A stretch of 64,000 nucleotides of DNA, from assembly GCA_017623115.1 (NCBI GenBank), contig JAGAPT010000006.1:62001-126000 (forward strand), written 5' to 3'. The stretch comes from Alistipes sp. (GTDB taxonomy: Bacteria; Bacteroidota; Bacteroidia; Bacteroidales; Rikenellaceae). Both the position numbers and the translations under genes were made by a program. The notes beneath the pieces are model-generated. The model was given only the letters and a program-made list of their open reading frames with translations. It was not told the DNA's origin and made no database searches. Shown piece by piece: positions 42,939-51,840 of the stretch. Position 1 is the first letter of the stretch, and each line of letters opens with the position of its first letter.

Positions 42939-45488
42939 TTACTTATTGCGTTTGCCGAAAATAGTCAGTGGCTCGATGCGTGCCGTATCGGTTTTTACCA
43001 GCAGACTGGCCACGTATCCAACCACGTAGCATGAAACGAATCCTGTTGTCGAGTAGAGCAACAGATGCACACAACCACTGCGTGCCACAAGCGTCTGTAC
43101 GACGATGCTTGCTACGATACCGCACAAGGCGCCGAATGAGTTGGCACGACGGGTGGTCAAACCCAGCAGGAAGAGGCCTCCCAGACCTCCGAGCAAGATG
43201 CCGAGAATCTTCGAGAACTCGTCCCACAGCGACTTAATCTCCCAGGAAGCCATCATCAGCGCAAAGCCGATACCGATCACACCCAGTACGAGGGTTGACA
43301 GACGGGCTGTGCGAAGCAATCCATTGCCGTCTTCGACGTGTACCATTTTGCGATAAATATCTGTCACGTAGGCGGTGGCTGCCGAGTTCATGCTACTCGA
43401 AAGGGTCGACATGGCTGCCGCAAACAAGCCTGCGATGACCAATCCCACAACACCCGAAGGTAGCTGTGTGCTCATGTACCACGGCAGGATGGCATCACTA
43501 TCGGTAATCGTCATACTCAACTCCTCGGGATAGTAGCGATAGAAGGCCCAGAGTGCCGTGCCGACTAAGAAGAAGAGTACGGTTGCCGGAATCGTCAGTG
43601 CCGCATTGACATAGACGCCCTTGCGAGCCTCGCGCTCGGTGGCGGTCGTCAGGTAACGCTGTACGATGGTTTGGTCGGTACCGTAGGTCGTGATGTTGGT
43701 GAAGAAGGTGGCAATGAGCACCGTCCACACGGTCGATTCACGCAGGTCGAAGGTTGCCGAGCCGAGATTGAGTTTCCCCAATTCGGAGGCCGAGGCCAAT
43801 AGCGTCGAGGCTCCGTCGGGTAGCTGGCAGCAGGCGATAACCAACATGGCGATGGCTGCACCCAACAGCACGACTACCTGCAATGCTTCGGTCCATGCAA
43901 CGGCTTCAATACCGCCCATGAGCGTGTAGAGCAGACTCAACACACCCATCAGTGCGATGCAGAGGAAGATGTCGAATCCGGTGACGATGTTCAGCGCAAT
44001 GGCCGGCAGCAAGAGTACGACACCCATACGACCAATCTGGAAGAGGATGAAGGCAATGCTGCAGAGAATGCGCACCGTGGTGTTGAAACGAGCCTCGAGG
44101 TATTCGTAGGCGGTCGTGACGTTCAGTTTGCGATAGAAGGGGATGAAAATCAGGACAATGACCGGTACACAGAGTACAATGCCGGCATTGAAGAGCATGT
44201 AGCTCCAATCGGTGGCGTAGGCCTTGGCCGGAATTGCCATGAAGGTGATGGCACTCAATGCCGTGCCGAAGATACTCAGTCCTACGACAAACCAAGGGAT
44301 GCGGCCACCTCCCTTAAAGTAATCCTCCGAACTCTTTTGGTTCTTCGAGAAATACCAGCCGATGAGGGCTAACGAGAGGAAATAGAGTACGATGACCGTG
44401 ATGTCGAATGCCGTCATGCGGTGGATGTCCCCTTCGAGGGTTCCCTTCAGAATGACGGGGGTGCGTACCCCGGGTGCTACCTCACCGCTGGTGAGATAGA
44501 GGTCGTTGCCGTGGCGCAGGGCATTGGTTGTGACGGGAAGTGTTACCTCCTCGGGCAGCGCAACCTCGATAGGACTCTCCGTGACGGTGTGGTAGAGGCG
44601 CACGACTTTGTCATCTTCATTGGCGGCATTTCTTCCTCCGAGCAACAGAATATGATTCGTGCCAAACGGAAGAGCCGTGCCGGCCATGACACGGAACGAA
44701 CCCCTCAACACCTTCCAGGTGTCGAGACGCGGATTGTAGCAGTACCCATCTTCGAGCACCTCCCAGGGGCTTTCTCCCTGGAAATTACGCCCCGAGAAGA
44801 GATAAAAACAGGTGTCGAACCCATCGCTTTGTGTCGTAGCAACGGCAAAGGCGCGTGCTGCTCCGGGCCACGGGGCGAGCGTTTGCCAACCGCGGTCGAG
44901 GTGATTCAGATCGAGTACGAGGAAGTGTGTTGTCGCTTTGCTGTTTACCACTTGCTCAATACCTCCGGCAACATAGATCTTTGAGCCGATGCGACCTCCG
45001 GCGGCATTCGCCAGCGGTACCGGAAGCGAGGGATAGCGCTCGATGCGAGGTTCCCCATTCGCCAAGGTCAGTGCAAATACATCCTCCAGGCAACGCTCGG
45101 CATTGCATCCTCCGATACAGAGAATCCCCTCCTCCAGCGGAATCGAAAGCCCATAGGCCATGGGTTGTGGCAGGGCGTTGGGGATGGTGCGCCAGGAATG
45201 GGTTGTCGGAGTGTATATATATAGGTCTGCGTGAAAACGCTTTACGCCACCCTCTGCCGGTAACCCATCGGGAAAGTTGGCACCTCCGGCAACGAGCAGT
45301 TCTTCTCCCAAAAAGCCGGAGAAGACACCCGCTAATCCGAGATGCGCCGAGTCTCCTGCGTCGGGCAGGGTCAGCGAGCCATCCCATGTGATGCGGTTGC
45401 TTGTCGTAAGCTCCGTGACCTGGGGTGCAGCTGTAACGAGCGACACCGAGGTCAGCAAGAGGAACAAGCAGGATAGTAGGCGTTTCAT
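42939..45488 (-). CDS. Kelch-type sialic acid mutarotase fused to a sodium:solute symporter
   Basis: The 849-residue product has a signal peptide, then a kelch beta-propeller at about residues 22-350 (LLVAGGANFPDG, ILCIGGCNAE, IYVAGGIEQV, YLFSGRNFQGESPW, ILLLGGRNAANED) resembling NanM/YjhT N-acetylneuraminate epimerases. A complete SSS-family symporter follows at about 358-849 (SSEDYFKGGGRIPWFVVGLSIFGTALSAITF, TDQTIVQRYLTT, GLFAAAMSTLSSSMNSAAT). The propeller should face the periplasm, supplying the right Neu5Ac anomer to the transporter. It overlaps nanA by one base (TAATG) and precedes susC by 41 bp. Confidence 0.9.
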   Translation of the reverse strand: MKRLLSCLFLLLTSVSLVTAAPQVTELTTSNRITWDGSLTLPDAGDSAHLGLAGVFSGFLGEELLVAGGANFPDGLPAEGGVKRFHADLYIYTPTTHSWRTIPNALPQPMAYGLSIPLEEGILCIGGCNAERCLEDVFALTLANGEPRIERYPSLPVPLANAAGGRIGSKIYVAGGIEQVVNSKATTHFLVLDLNHLDRGWQTLAPWPGAARAFAVATTQSDGFDTCFYLFSGRNFQGESPWEVLEDGYCYNPRLDTWKVLRGSFRVMAGTALPFGTNHILLLGGRNAANEDDKVVRLYHTVTESPIEVALPEEVTLPVTTNALRHGNDLYLTSGEVAPGVRTPVILKGTLEGDIHRMTAFDITVIVLYFLSLALIGWYFSKNQKSSEDYFKGGGRIPWFVVGLSIFGTALSAITFMAIPAKAYATDWSYMLFNAGIVLCVPVIVLIFIPFYRKLNVTTAYEYLEARFNTTVRILCSIAFILFQIGRMGVVLLLPAIALNIVTGFDIFLCIALMGVLSLLYTLMGGIEAVAWTEALQVVVLLGAAIAMLVIACCQLPDGASTLLASASELGKLNLGSATFDLRESTVWTVLIATFFTNITTYGTDQTIVQRYLTTATEREARKGVYVNAALTIPATVLFFLVGTALWAFYRYYPEELSMTITDSDAILPWYMSTQLPSGVVGLVIAGLFAAAMSTLSSSMNSAATAYVTDIYRKMVHVEDGNGLLRTARLSTLVLGVIGIGFALMMASWEIKSLWDEFSKILGILLGGLGGLFLLGLTTRRANSFGALCGIVASIVVQTLVARSGCVHLLLYSTTGFVSCYVVGYVASLLVKTDTARIEPLTIFGKRNK

Positions 45489-46396
45489 TAGGCTAATTTT
45501 TTCGTGAATCCAATGGCGTTGAGCTCCTCGGCCAACTGCTTCATCTCCTCCTCGGTGTAGGGGGCAAACGGCAGGCGGCAGTTACCACAATCCAACCCGA
45601 TGTGCTTCATGATGGCCTTGCCACCACGTACCCCACCTCCATGGCGGATGATGACGTGTACGATGTCGACCGACTGTTGTTGTGCCTCGCGGGCTTTTTC
45701 GATATCACCGGCTTGGTAGGCATCGAGAATAGCACGATAGGTCTCGAGTGTATAATTATAGGTGCTGCCTACGCCACCCTCGGCGCCCACTGTCAGGCCA
45801 CACAGCAACATCTCATCAAATCCGTTGAGGATATTGAAGCGACCATGCTCCAAGCGGATGCACTCGAGCATCTCCATGAAGTTATTCGAGGTGAATTTGA
45901 TGCCGTTCAGGTTGGGCATCACCTGCGACCCCTTTTCGAGGAACTCCTTCATCGGGAGATTGACGCCCGTCACAGAGGGCATGTGGTAGGTGTAGAAGGG
46001 CAGCGGTGCACAAGCAGCGGCAATGGGGCGATAGAATTCAACGAGCTCCTCCACCCGTCCTGGCTTGAAGTAGTAGGGGGCAATGGCTCCTACGGCATCC
46101 ACTCCTTGCTCCAAGGCATGACGAGCCAACTCTACGCAGTCGGCTTGGCAGGTGCCACCTACATGAGCAATGACACGCATGCGGCCTGCTACAGCCTGTA
46201 CCCACGCCTCGAGCACTATTTTGCGCTCCTCGACCGTCATCGAGGCACACTCTCCTGTTGAGCCACAGACAAATACGCCGTCAGCACCATCGGCAATCAG
46301 TAAATCGGCATAAGGTTGAATTTGTGTGAGATTCAGCGAACCATCCTCGTGGAATGGAGTATAGACCGCTGGAATAAGACCGGTTAATTTAATCAT
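45488..46396 (-). CDS. nanA: N-acetylneuraminate lyase
   Basis: NanA splits Neu5Ac into ManNAc and pyruvate in the cytoplasm. The 302-residue product is a DHDPS-superfamily TIM barrel with GSTGE (residues 45-49), Tyr137 in FYTYHMP and the Schiff-base Lys167 in NGIKFTS. YHMP and GSTGE are features of sialic acid lyases rather than of DapA. It is the first gene of the nan operon. A TATATTTG box and a palindromic operator lie upstream, at 46439-46456. Confidence 0.93.
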   Translation of the reverse strand: MIKLTGLIPAVYTPFHEDGSLNLTQIQPYADLLIADGADGVFVCGSTGECASMTVEERKIVLEAWVQAVAGRMRVIAHVGGTCQADCVELARHALEQGVDAVGAIAPYYFKPGRVEELVEFYRPIAAACAPLPFYTYHMPSVTGVNLPMKEFLEKGSQVMPNLNGIKFTSNNFMEMLECIRLEHGRFNILNGFDEMLLCGLTVGAEGGVGSTYNYTLETYRAILDAYQAGDIEKAREAQQQSVDIVHVIIRHGGGVRGGKAIMKHIGLDCGNCRLPFAPYTEEEMKQLAEELNAIGFTKKLA

Positions 46397-46438
46397 GGGT
46401 TAAAGTTTTAGATGGTGTAATTAAATCCGAATAATCCT

Positions 46439-46456
46439 ATTTGTCTGACAAATATA
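46439..46456 (-). promoter_or_regulatory. nan operon promoter with FadR-type operator
   Basis: ATTTGTC-T-GACAAAT (46439-46453) is a perfect inverted repeat around one base and fits the FadR-subfamily pattern TNGTNNNACNA. It overlaps the minus-strand -7 box TATATTTG (46456-46449). A repressor bound here would block transcription. The GntR protein encoded at 32201-32917 is the obvious candidate. Confidence 0.6.
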
Positions 46457-46531
46457 ATGAAAAAAATCAAAGATGAAAACAAATCATCCAAAAAAAACAA
46501 AAAAAGAGGCTTAAAAAGAGTGATAGGTCTC

Positions 46532-46566
46532 AAAAAAAGGGTGCCGACCGTTTTGATCGACACCCT
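46532..46566 (-). terminator. Terminator of the Tat-exported Gfo/Idh/MocA gene
   Basis: On the minus strand GGGTGTCGA...TCGGCACCC (nine pairs, one U-G) is followed by seven T residues. Confidence 0.75.
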
Positions 46567-46594
46567 CCGATGTGTGTGAAAAGGTGGTGCAGGA

Positions 46595-47938
46595 TTAGAT
46601 GCGGGGCTCCCAGCCCTTCTCGTACTTGCGACCCCAGAGTTTGTTCACCTCCTTGTCCGCATTGAGGATGCGGCCCGTCAGCGGGTCAATCTCAAGGGCG
46701 TGACCTACACGCTGTGCGATGTTACCATACTGCACGAGTTGCGTCGAGATGCAAGCATCTACCAGCCCCGAGTTCAACTTAGCACCCTTGCGGATACCAT
46801 CAAACCAGTTGCGGAAGTGGTAGAGGTCGAGTGCCTGCGAGGGGTTGAGCAGGTTGCCCGTCTCGAACTTCAGCTCACTCTTCACCTCTTTGATGAGTTT
46901 ACCGTTGATGTCGGTGATCTTATAGTCGTTACCACCACTCAGGTAGAGCGTTCCGCTTTCGCCATAGAAGGCCACACCCAGCGGAGCACCATCTACCGGC
47001 TGCTTGTTGCAGCTGCGACCCTCCCACGAACCGGAGGCTTTGTCGCCAAACTGATAGGTGATGAGCTGCGTATCGGGGGTCTCCCAATCATCCTCATAGC
47101 GGTAGCGGCCGCCAATCGAACTTACCAAGGTCGGATACTCTACATCCAGACCCCAGCGCATCAGGTCCACGAAGTGCGTACCATTGTTCAGGGCCTCACC
47201 CGTTCCCCAGTGCCAGAACCAGTGCCAGTTGTAGTGAATCAGATTGCTCTTGAACTCGCGTCGGGGTGCCGGTCCCTGCCACAAATCCCAATCCAACCAT
47301 TCAGGAACCGGCACCACCTCACCGACGCCAATCGACTTGCGATTGTTTACATACCACGATTTGGCATAGCGTACCTTGCCAATCGAACCCGAGCGCACCT
47401 CCTCGATACCGGCGATGACGTTGGGCCACGAGCGACGCTGGTTACCTACCTGTACCACCGTGCCATATTTAGCCGCAGCGCGCACCAACATCTCGTTCTC
47501 GGCCGGGTTGTGGCTGGTCGGCTTCTCCAGATAGACGTGCTTGCCGGCCTGCATAGCCATGATGGCTGCCGGAGCATGCCAGTGGTCGGGCATAGCAATC
47601 ACCACTGCATCTACATCCTTCGACTCGAGCATCTTGCGCAGATCACGCTCGCCACGAGGGGTCTGACCCGTAATCTTCTTGATAACGGCCTGGCACTTCT
47701 TGATGGCACGCGAATCCACATCGCAGATGCAGGTGATTTCGCAGTCGGGCATCGTTGCCAACCCCGAGGCAATACCCTTACCGCGCGAATTGACACCAAT
47801 CATGCCGATACGAATCTTCTCGTTGGCTCCGACCACATTGTTGTAGGAGCGAGCAGCGAAGCCCGGCAGAATGCCGCCCACAGTTGCGGCAGCAGCACTT
47901 GCCATGGCCTGTTTTAAGAAATCTCTACGTGAAACCAT
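46595..47938 (-). CDS. Gfo/Idh/MocA-family protein with Tat signal
   Basis: The 447-residue product starts with a twin-arginine signal (SRRDFLKQ, then AMASAAAATVGGILPGFA). The Rossmann part has GMIGVNSRGKG, DAVVIAMPDHWHAPAAI and YLEKPTSHN, where EKP is the family dinucleotide/catalytic motif. Export by Tat suggests it folds with its nucleotide bound before reaching the periplasm, as known for glucose-fructose oxidoreductase. A glycan-acting oxidoreductase or a GH109-like NAD-dependent glycosidase is possible. It has its own -7 box (47985-47978), an AACCTAAA leader motif and a terminator. Confidence 0.87.
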   Translation of the reverse strand: MVSRRDFLKQAMASAAAATVGGILPGFAARSYNNVVGANEKIRIGMIGVNSRGKGIASGLATMPDCEITCICDVDSRAIKKCQAVIKKITGQTPRGERDLRKMLESKDVDAVVIAMPDHWHAPAAIMAMQAGKHVYLEKPTSHNPAENEMLVRAAAKYGTVVQVGNQRRSWPNVIAGIEEVRSGSIGKVRYAKSWYVNNRKSIGVGEVVPVPEWLDWDLWQGPAPRREFKSNLIHYNWHWFWHWGTGEALNNGTHFVDLMRWGLDVEYPTLVSSIGGRYRYEDDWETPDTQLITYQFGDKASGSWEGRSCNKQPVDGAPLGVAFYGESGTLYLSGGNDYKITDINGKLIKEVKSELKFETGNLLNPSQALDLYHFRNWFDGIRKGAKLNSGLVDACISTQLVQYGNIAQRVGHALEIDPLTGRILNADKEVNKLWGRKYEKGWEPRI

Positions 47939-47977
47939 AGTAGTTTATGTTTTAGGTTAATTTATCTTCCGAATAGT

Positions 47978-47985
47978 CAAAAGTA
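47978..47985 (-). promoter_or_regulatory. -7 element of the Tat-exported Gfo/Idh/MocA gene
   Basis: TACTTTTG on the minus strand, an exact match, 39 bp before the ATG. No TTG at the usual -33 distance. Confidence 0.4.
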
Positions 47986-48048
47986 TACTTCTTTTTGCGA
48001 TTGCGAGCCCTTATTTCCGTTAATATCTCTTCGAAAAGCGCAGAAATA

Positions 48049-48288
48049 CTACCTTTTAGCGCGAAAAACGCACGCAAGGCCTCGTACAATCCCTCGCGGA
48101 ATCCAGCATACGAGGTAGAGCGCAATGGTGATGACCATCACAAAGCCGAGTTGCGAGAAGAGCTCAATCCACGGGCGGTCATAGGCCCATACAGCCCCCA
48201 CATTGATGAGGAAGGCCACTACAAAGAGTGTGAGCAGCACCCACAATTCGCGACGAATGGTTCGTGCCGGGATGATGATATCTTTCAT
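48049..48288 (-). CDS. Small two-helix inner-membrane protein
   Basis: The 79-residue product (MKDIIIPARTIRRELWVLL...) has two hydrophobic helices joined by a short loop (VWAYDRPWIELFSQLGF) and a basic C-terminus. The ATG at 48288 lies 12 bp after the stop of the exported Gfo/Idh/MocA gene. It is the last gene of the nag operon. Similar small proteins next to Gfo/Idh genes in Bacteroidetes come to mind from memory, but no function is known. It could be a membrane partner of the exported enzymes. Confidence 0.7.
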   Translation of the reverse strand: MKDIIIPARTIRRELWVLLTLFVVAFLINVGAVWAYDRPWIELFSQLGFVMVITIALYLVCWIPRGIVRGLACVFRAKR

Positions 48289-48300
48289 AGCCGTGGGCAA

Positions 48301-49626
48301 TTAAAATTTCATGTAAGGAATCTTGTATTCATCGGGCAGGTAGACAAGTTCCCGAGCCTCCATCGCTTTGTTGCCGAGCAGGCAGAGCAGCGTCGAGCAG
48401 TAGGCCTCCTCGACCACATTCTTGGCCTTTTCGCCCGTGATACACGATTGGCAGAAGGCCGAGAGAATCACATCCGAGCCATCCTTATCGACACCCACGG
48501 TACTTTGGCCGTGGTTGACATGCACCTCGCCGCTGATGATGGCGTGGGGACGGTATTTGCCTTGGGTCTCGGGACGCCAACTCGGACCGGCTGCCGGAAT
48601 AGCGGCAAAAGCCTTCTCCTGCACCTGGTTTATCAGCTGTTTGATACCCGACGTGGAGTGATCCTCCTCGAGGTAGTAGAGTCCTTTGGCCAACTCCATC
48701 GTACCCTTCGTACCGAGGATTTGGTCCTCCATGCCGTTGTATTTGTTCGAGATGAGTGACTCGTAGTTAATCTTCACGCCATTCGAGTAGCGGTAGATGA
48801 CATTCACGCTGTCGTAGACCTCACGACCATCCTTCCAGTAGACGATATCGCCCATGCCGATAGCCGACTCGGGCATCTTGTCGGCCACCCAGTTGCAGAC
48901 CTCCAGCTGGTGGCTGGCGAGCTCGGTCATCAGACCTCCCGAACTCTCCTTGTAGAGTCGCCAGTTGATGTGTCGCTCCAACTCGGGCGAGGGGCAGGGA
49001 CGACGCCAGTCGGCATTGCGGAACCAGTGGCAACGCATGCCGGTAACCTCGCCAATCAACCCCGAGCGGATGAGCTGCATGGCCCGGATATACTTCTCGT
49101 CATACATGCGCTGCATGCAGAAGTAGAGTGCACGATCCGAGTGCTGGTAGGCATCGTAGATGGCCTTGCACTCCTCCATGGAGTGCGCCATAGCCTTCTC
49201 GCAGAAGACATGCTTACCGGCCGCCAGCGCGTCGAGCGTCATCGGGGCATGCCAGTTGAGCGGTGTCGAGATAATCACGCCGTCGATATCTTTCTCCTCG
49301 AGCATCTTGCGATAATCCGTATAGGTGCGGGCATTGGGGAAGAGAGCCAAGGCCTCCTTCAGATGCGGTTCGTAATTATCGCACAACGCCACCACCTCGG
49401 CATGCGGAATCAGTTTGAGGTTGTGCAGGTGGTATTGGCCGCGTGAACCGGTGCCGATGAGGGCCACTCGGGCTCGATTACCCGAAATCTCCTTCAGCTT
49501 CTCCGGTGTGCAGGCGGTCAGCCATGGCGAGGTTGCCAGCACGGCAGCACCGCCGGCCAGATATCCCAACTCTTTGATGAACTTGCGAAGGCTTATATCT
49601 ACGCCCTCTTGTTTGGTCTCTTTCAT
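48301..49626 (-). CDS. Gfo/Idh/MocA-family lipoprotein
   Basis: The 441-residue product has a degenerate Tat-like N-terminus (SLRKFIKELGYLAGGAAVLATSPWLTAC) with a lipobox at Cys39. The nucleotide-binding loop VALIGTGSRGQYHLHNL is canonical. The family motif reads FCEKAMAHS (EKA instead of EKP). The GSRGQYH loop and DIDGVIISTPLNWH recall GH109 alpha-N-acetylgalactosaminidases, but overall similarity cannot be judged by eye. It lies 10 bp after the ApbE-like gene and 12 bp before the small membrane protein gene. Confidence 0.87.
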   Translation of the reverse strand: MKETKQEGVDISLRKFIKELGYLAGGAAVLATSPWLTACTPEKLKEISGNRARVALIGTGSRGQYHLHNLKLIPHAEVVALCDNYEPHLKEALALFPNARTYTDYRKMLEEKDIDGVIISTPLNWHAPMTLDALAAGKHVFCEKAMAHSMEECKAIYDAYQHSDRALYFCMQRMYDEKYIRAMQLIRSGLIGEVTGMRCHWFRNADWRRPCPSPELERHINWRLYKESSGGLMTELASHQLEVCNWVADKMPESAIGMGDIVYWKDGREVYDSVNVIYRYSNGVKINYESLISNKYNGMEDQILGTKGTMELAKGLYYLEEDHSTSGIKQLINQVQEKAFAAIPAAGPSWRPETQGKYRPHAIISGEVHVNHGQSTVGVDKDGSDVILSAFCQSCITGEKAKNVVEEAYCSTLLCLLGNKAMEARELVYLPDEYKIPYMKF

Positions 49627-49636
49627 CCGCGTATCG

Positions 49637-50440
49637 TTACAAATTATAGATTACAGGCTCCACCGAGCCAAAATGCTTCCTCATCTGTTGTTGCTCCTGC
49701 TCGGAGGCAATCATCCACGCTGTGCTCAACACCTCGGCATCGAGCGGGTCCGGGCTCTTAACGGCCACCACCCGTCGGTCCTCACATCGCTCGCCTCGCT
49801 TCGGATGGCAGATGTGCCCGTGGTAGGTCGGCGTATTCCCCGAGGTCGAGAGCGATTCATCCCTCAGCGTGAAACGCTCCAGCAGCCTCCCGTCATAGGG
49901 ACTCGTGAGCTCCACCTGCCAGCCCTCCCCGTAGGGGTGGCTTCCCAGTCCGAGTATCGAACTCCCGCCGAAATCGACGAAGGCCTGTCCGATACCGACC
50001 GCTTGCAGTCGTTGTTTCACTTCGCGCAACACATACCCTTTGGCAATACCGCCAAAGTCGAGCATGACCTCCGTTCGATGGCGACAAATCGCTCCCTCGC
50101 CAAAGGTCAGCGCATCAAATCCGCCGAGCGTGATGTCGAAGAGCCCCTCGGTTTGCCGATAATACGCCTCGCCGAGCTGCAGCAGCCGCTCCACCTCCTC
50201 ACTGAGTGGTTGTATCTGCCCCACCTCCGCGTGGTTGATGTGCGACACCTCGCTCGTGGGCGAGAAGCGGTTCAAACGACTATCTAACTCCTCGATGAGA
50301 GCCGTTATCTCCCCCCAAAGCCCCTCGACCACTTCACGTCGGGGGGCAAAGAGCAGGGCATCGAAGCGACTCCCCATTGCATGGGGAATCGAGCCGTGAA
50401 ACATCGACTCCGCTTCGTAGTATCGGCTCGTCTGCTCCAC
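49637..50440 (-). CDS. apbE: ApbE-like FAD:protein FMN transferase
   Basis: ApbE attaches FMN covalently to Thr or Ser of target proteins. The 267-residue product has LDSRLNRFSPTSEVSHIN, LDFGGIAKGYVLREVKQRL, FVDFGGSSILGLG and LSTSGNTPTYHGHICHPKRG, all family blocks. No signal peptide or lipobox is seen, so it appears cytoplasmic, unusual for a family that often acts outside. The start is a GTG at 50440, or the ATG at 50404. It lies between exported Gfo/Idh/MocA genes, and no classical FMN-binding domain is encoded nearby. Confidence 0.85.
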   Translation of the reverse strand: MEQTSRYYEAESMFHGSIPHAMGSRFDALLFAPRREVVEGLWGEITALIEELDSRLNRFSPTSEVSHINHAEVGQIQPLSEEVERLLQLGEAYYRQTEGLFDITLGGFDALTFGEGAICRHRTEVMLDFGGIAKGYVLREVKQRLQAVGIGQAFVDFGGSSILGLGSHPYGEGWQVELTSPYDGRLLERFTLRDESLSTSGNTPTYHGHICHPKRGERCEDRRVVAVKSPDPLDAEVLSTAWMIASEQEQQQMRKHFGSVEPVIYNL

Positions 50441-50460
50441 TTGGGCCGTGTTATCTCGTT

Positions 50461-51831
50461 TTATTGGTGTGCCATCTCGACGGCACGTGTCGTTACATAG
50501 TATTTGGCAATGGTGTTGGCACGCTCCGTTGCGGGCATCTCGGCACCACGCACATAGTCGAGGAAGGCACCTGCCACCTTGCTGAAATGAGCCTCATGGC
50601 CCGTGCGCACCTCCTTCGGAATCTGAATCAAGAAACGGCCTTCGCCACACTTCTCAGCCTGCAGGAAGGGGTGTTGCTCCTGCAAACGAGCCACGCTCTG
50701 TGCCACGGCAGCCTCGAAGGCAGCCTCATCCACGGTGGGATTCTTCTCTACGAAGAGCTCCTTCACAAAGCCGGTCGAGGCATCTTGCACGGTGCGCAAG
50801 GTTGCCTTCGAGCCTCGCTTTACCGAGCTGAACGTATCGCCACTGCCGGCCGGAGCCTGGTAGTTCCAAATGACACGCATCGAGGCGTGTACCCCCTTCA
50901 TCACGAAGTCGATTTCGCCATTGGCATTGACCTCCAGAATCTCCTTATTTAGGTACGATGCCAGGTACTCGGGGTAGGCGGTTGCTCCCGTCGAACGGCT
51001 GAACTGCTCCAGCGTGAGGCGGGTCGGCCAGTGTGTAGCCCCCGTGACGGTAACCTCCTCGGGATAGCGCACGGCCTCGCCCGGGAAACATTGCCAGGCA
51101 ATGAGGTCAATCAGGTGGGTCGTCACGTCGGCAATACCCTCACCCTGCTGGGCTACGTCGTAGTACCATGCGGGACGAATCAGCGGAGCACCATTGACCT
51201 CCTTGAAGAAGTGGTGAACACTTTCGAGTTCGATGGCGGGCTCTTCTTGAGTTCCCTTGAGCAACTCGCCAAAGAGCTCCTCCTCGGCCAAAAACTCCTT
51301 CTCGATGATATTGAGTGTGTCGTAACGCTCGGTCATCAATTCGTAGAGCACCAAGCCCTGCTCCTCGGCCAGACGATAGGCCTCATCGAGCAATGCAAAG
51401 TCCTCGGCCGTGATGGCCAATGGCTTATCGGCCAGGACATGGTATCCGGCGCGAATCGACTCGATGATGTAGTGGGTCTTTTTGCGGTTGTTACCCGCCA
51501 GGACCACGATGTCGCCCTGCTTGTCGGCAAGCAGCTGCTCCAGGCAATCGTCACCGGTCATCACCTGCTCAACCCACTGCGTGGGAGCCTCCTCGCGGCT
51601 ATTAAAACGGTCGATGTTGGCCAAATACTGCTCCAGACCGGCTCCTGCGGGCGCATAGACACGCACCGTATCACTCACCCCGGCGAGCGATTCGCGCTGT
51701 ACGAGGGCTGCATGGAAGTGCCCCGGGTCCAGAACTACGAACTGCAACTCGTCCGCCCCCGAATTCGGGGTGGACGAGCAAGAGATAAAGGTCATCAATG
51801 CGACCATGGGAAGAAAACGCAATCGTTTCAT
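50461..51831 (-). CDS. Gfo/Idh/MocA-like lipoprotein with degenerate nucleotide loop
   Basis: The 456-residue product has a lipoprotein signal (VALMTFISC, Cys18). The expected GxGxxG loop is replaced by VVLDPGHFHAALVQ. The later ADKPLAIT keeps a DKP version of the family motif, and the C-terminal half matches a putative oxidoreductase C-terminal domain (VHHFFKEVNG, GEGIADVTTHLIDLIAW, VIWNYQAPAGSGDTF). Two TGAT strings (residues 263-266 and 281-284) resemble the core of ApbE target sites. It lies 9 bp after the Sec-exported Gfo/Idh/MocA gene and 20 bp before the ApbE-like gene. Confidence 0.83.
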   Translation of the reverse strand: MKRLRFLPMVALMTFISCSSTPNSGADELQFVVLDPGHFHAALVQRESLAGVSDTVRVYAPAGAGLEQYLANIDRFNSREEAPTQWVEQVMTGDDCLEQLLADKQGDIVVLAGNNRKKTHYIIESIRAGYHVLADKPLAITAEDFALLDEAYRLAEEQGLVLYELMTERYDTLNIIEKEFLAEEELFGELLKGTQEEPAIELESVHHFFKEVNGAPLIRPAWYYDVAQQGEGIADVTTHLIDLIAWQCFPGEAVRYPEEVTVTGATHWPTRLTLEQFSRSTGATAYPEYLASYLNKEILEVNANGEIDFVMKGVHASMRVIWNYQAPAGSGDTFSSVKRGSKATLRTVQDASTGFVKELFVEKNPTVDEAAFEAAVAQSVARLQEQHPFLQAEKCGEGRFLIQIPKEVRTGHEAHFSKVAGAFLDYVRGAEMPATERANTIAKYYVTTRAVEMAHQ

Positions 51832-51840
51832 GTCGGTCGA

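Noticed and set aside
45488..46396. Reading the gene as dihydrodipicolinate synthase
   Set aside because: YHMP and GSTGE motifs and the sialidase/symporter context favour N-acetylneuraminate lyase.
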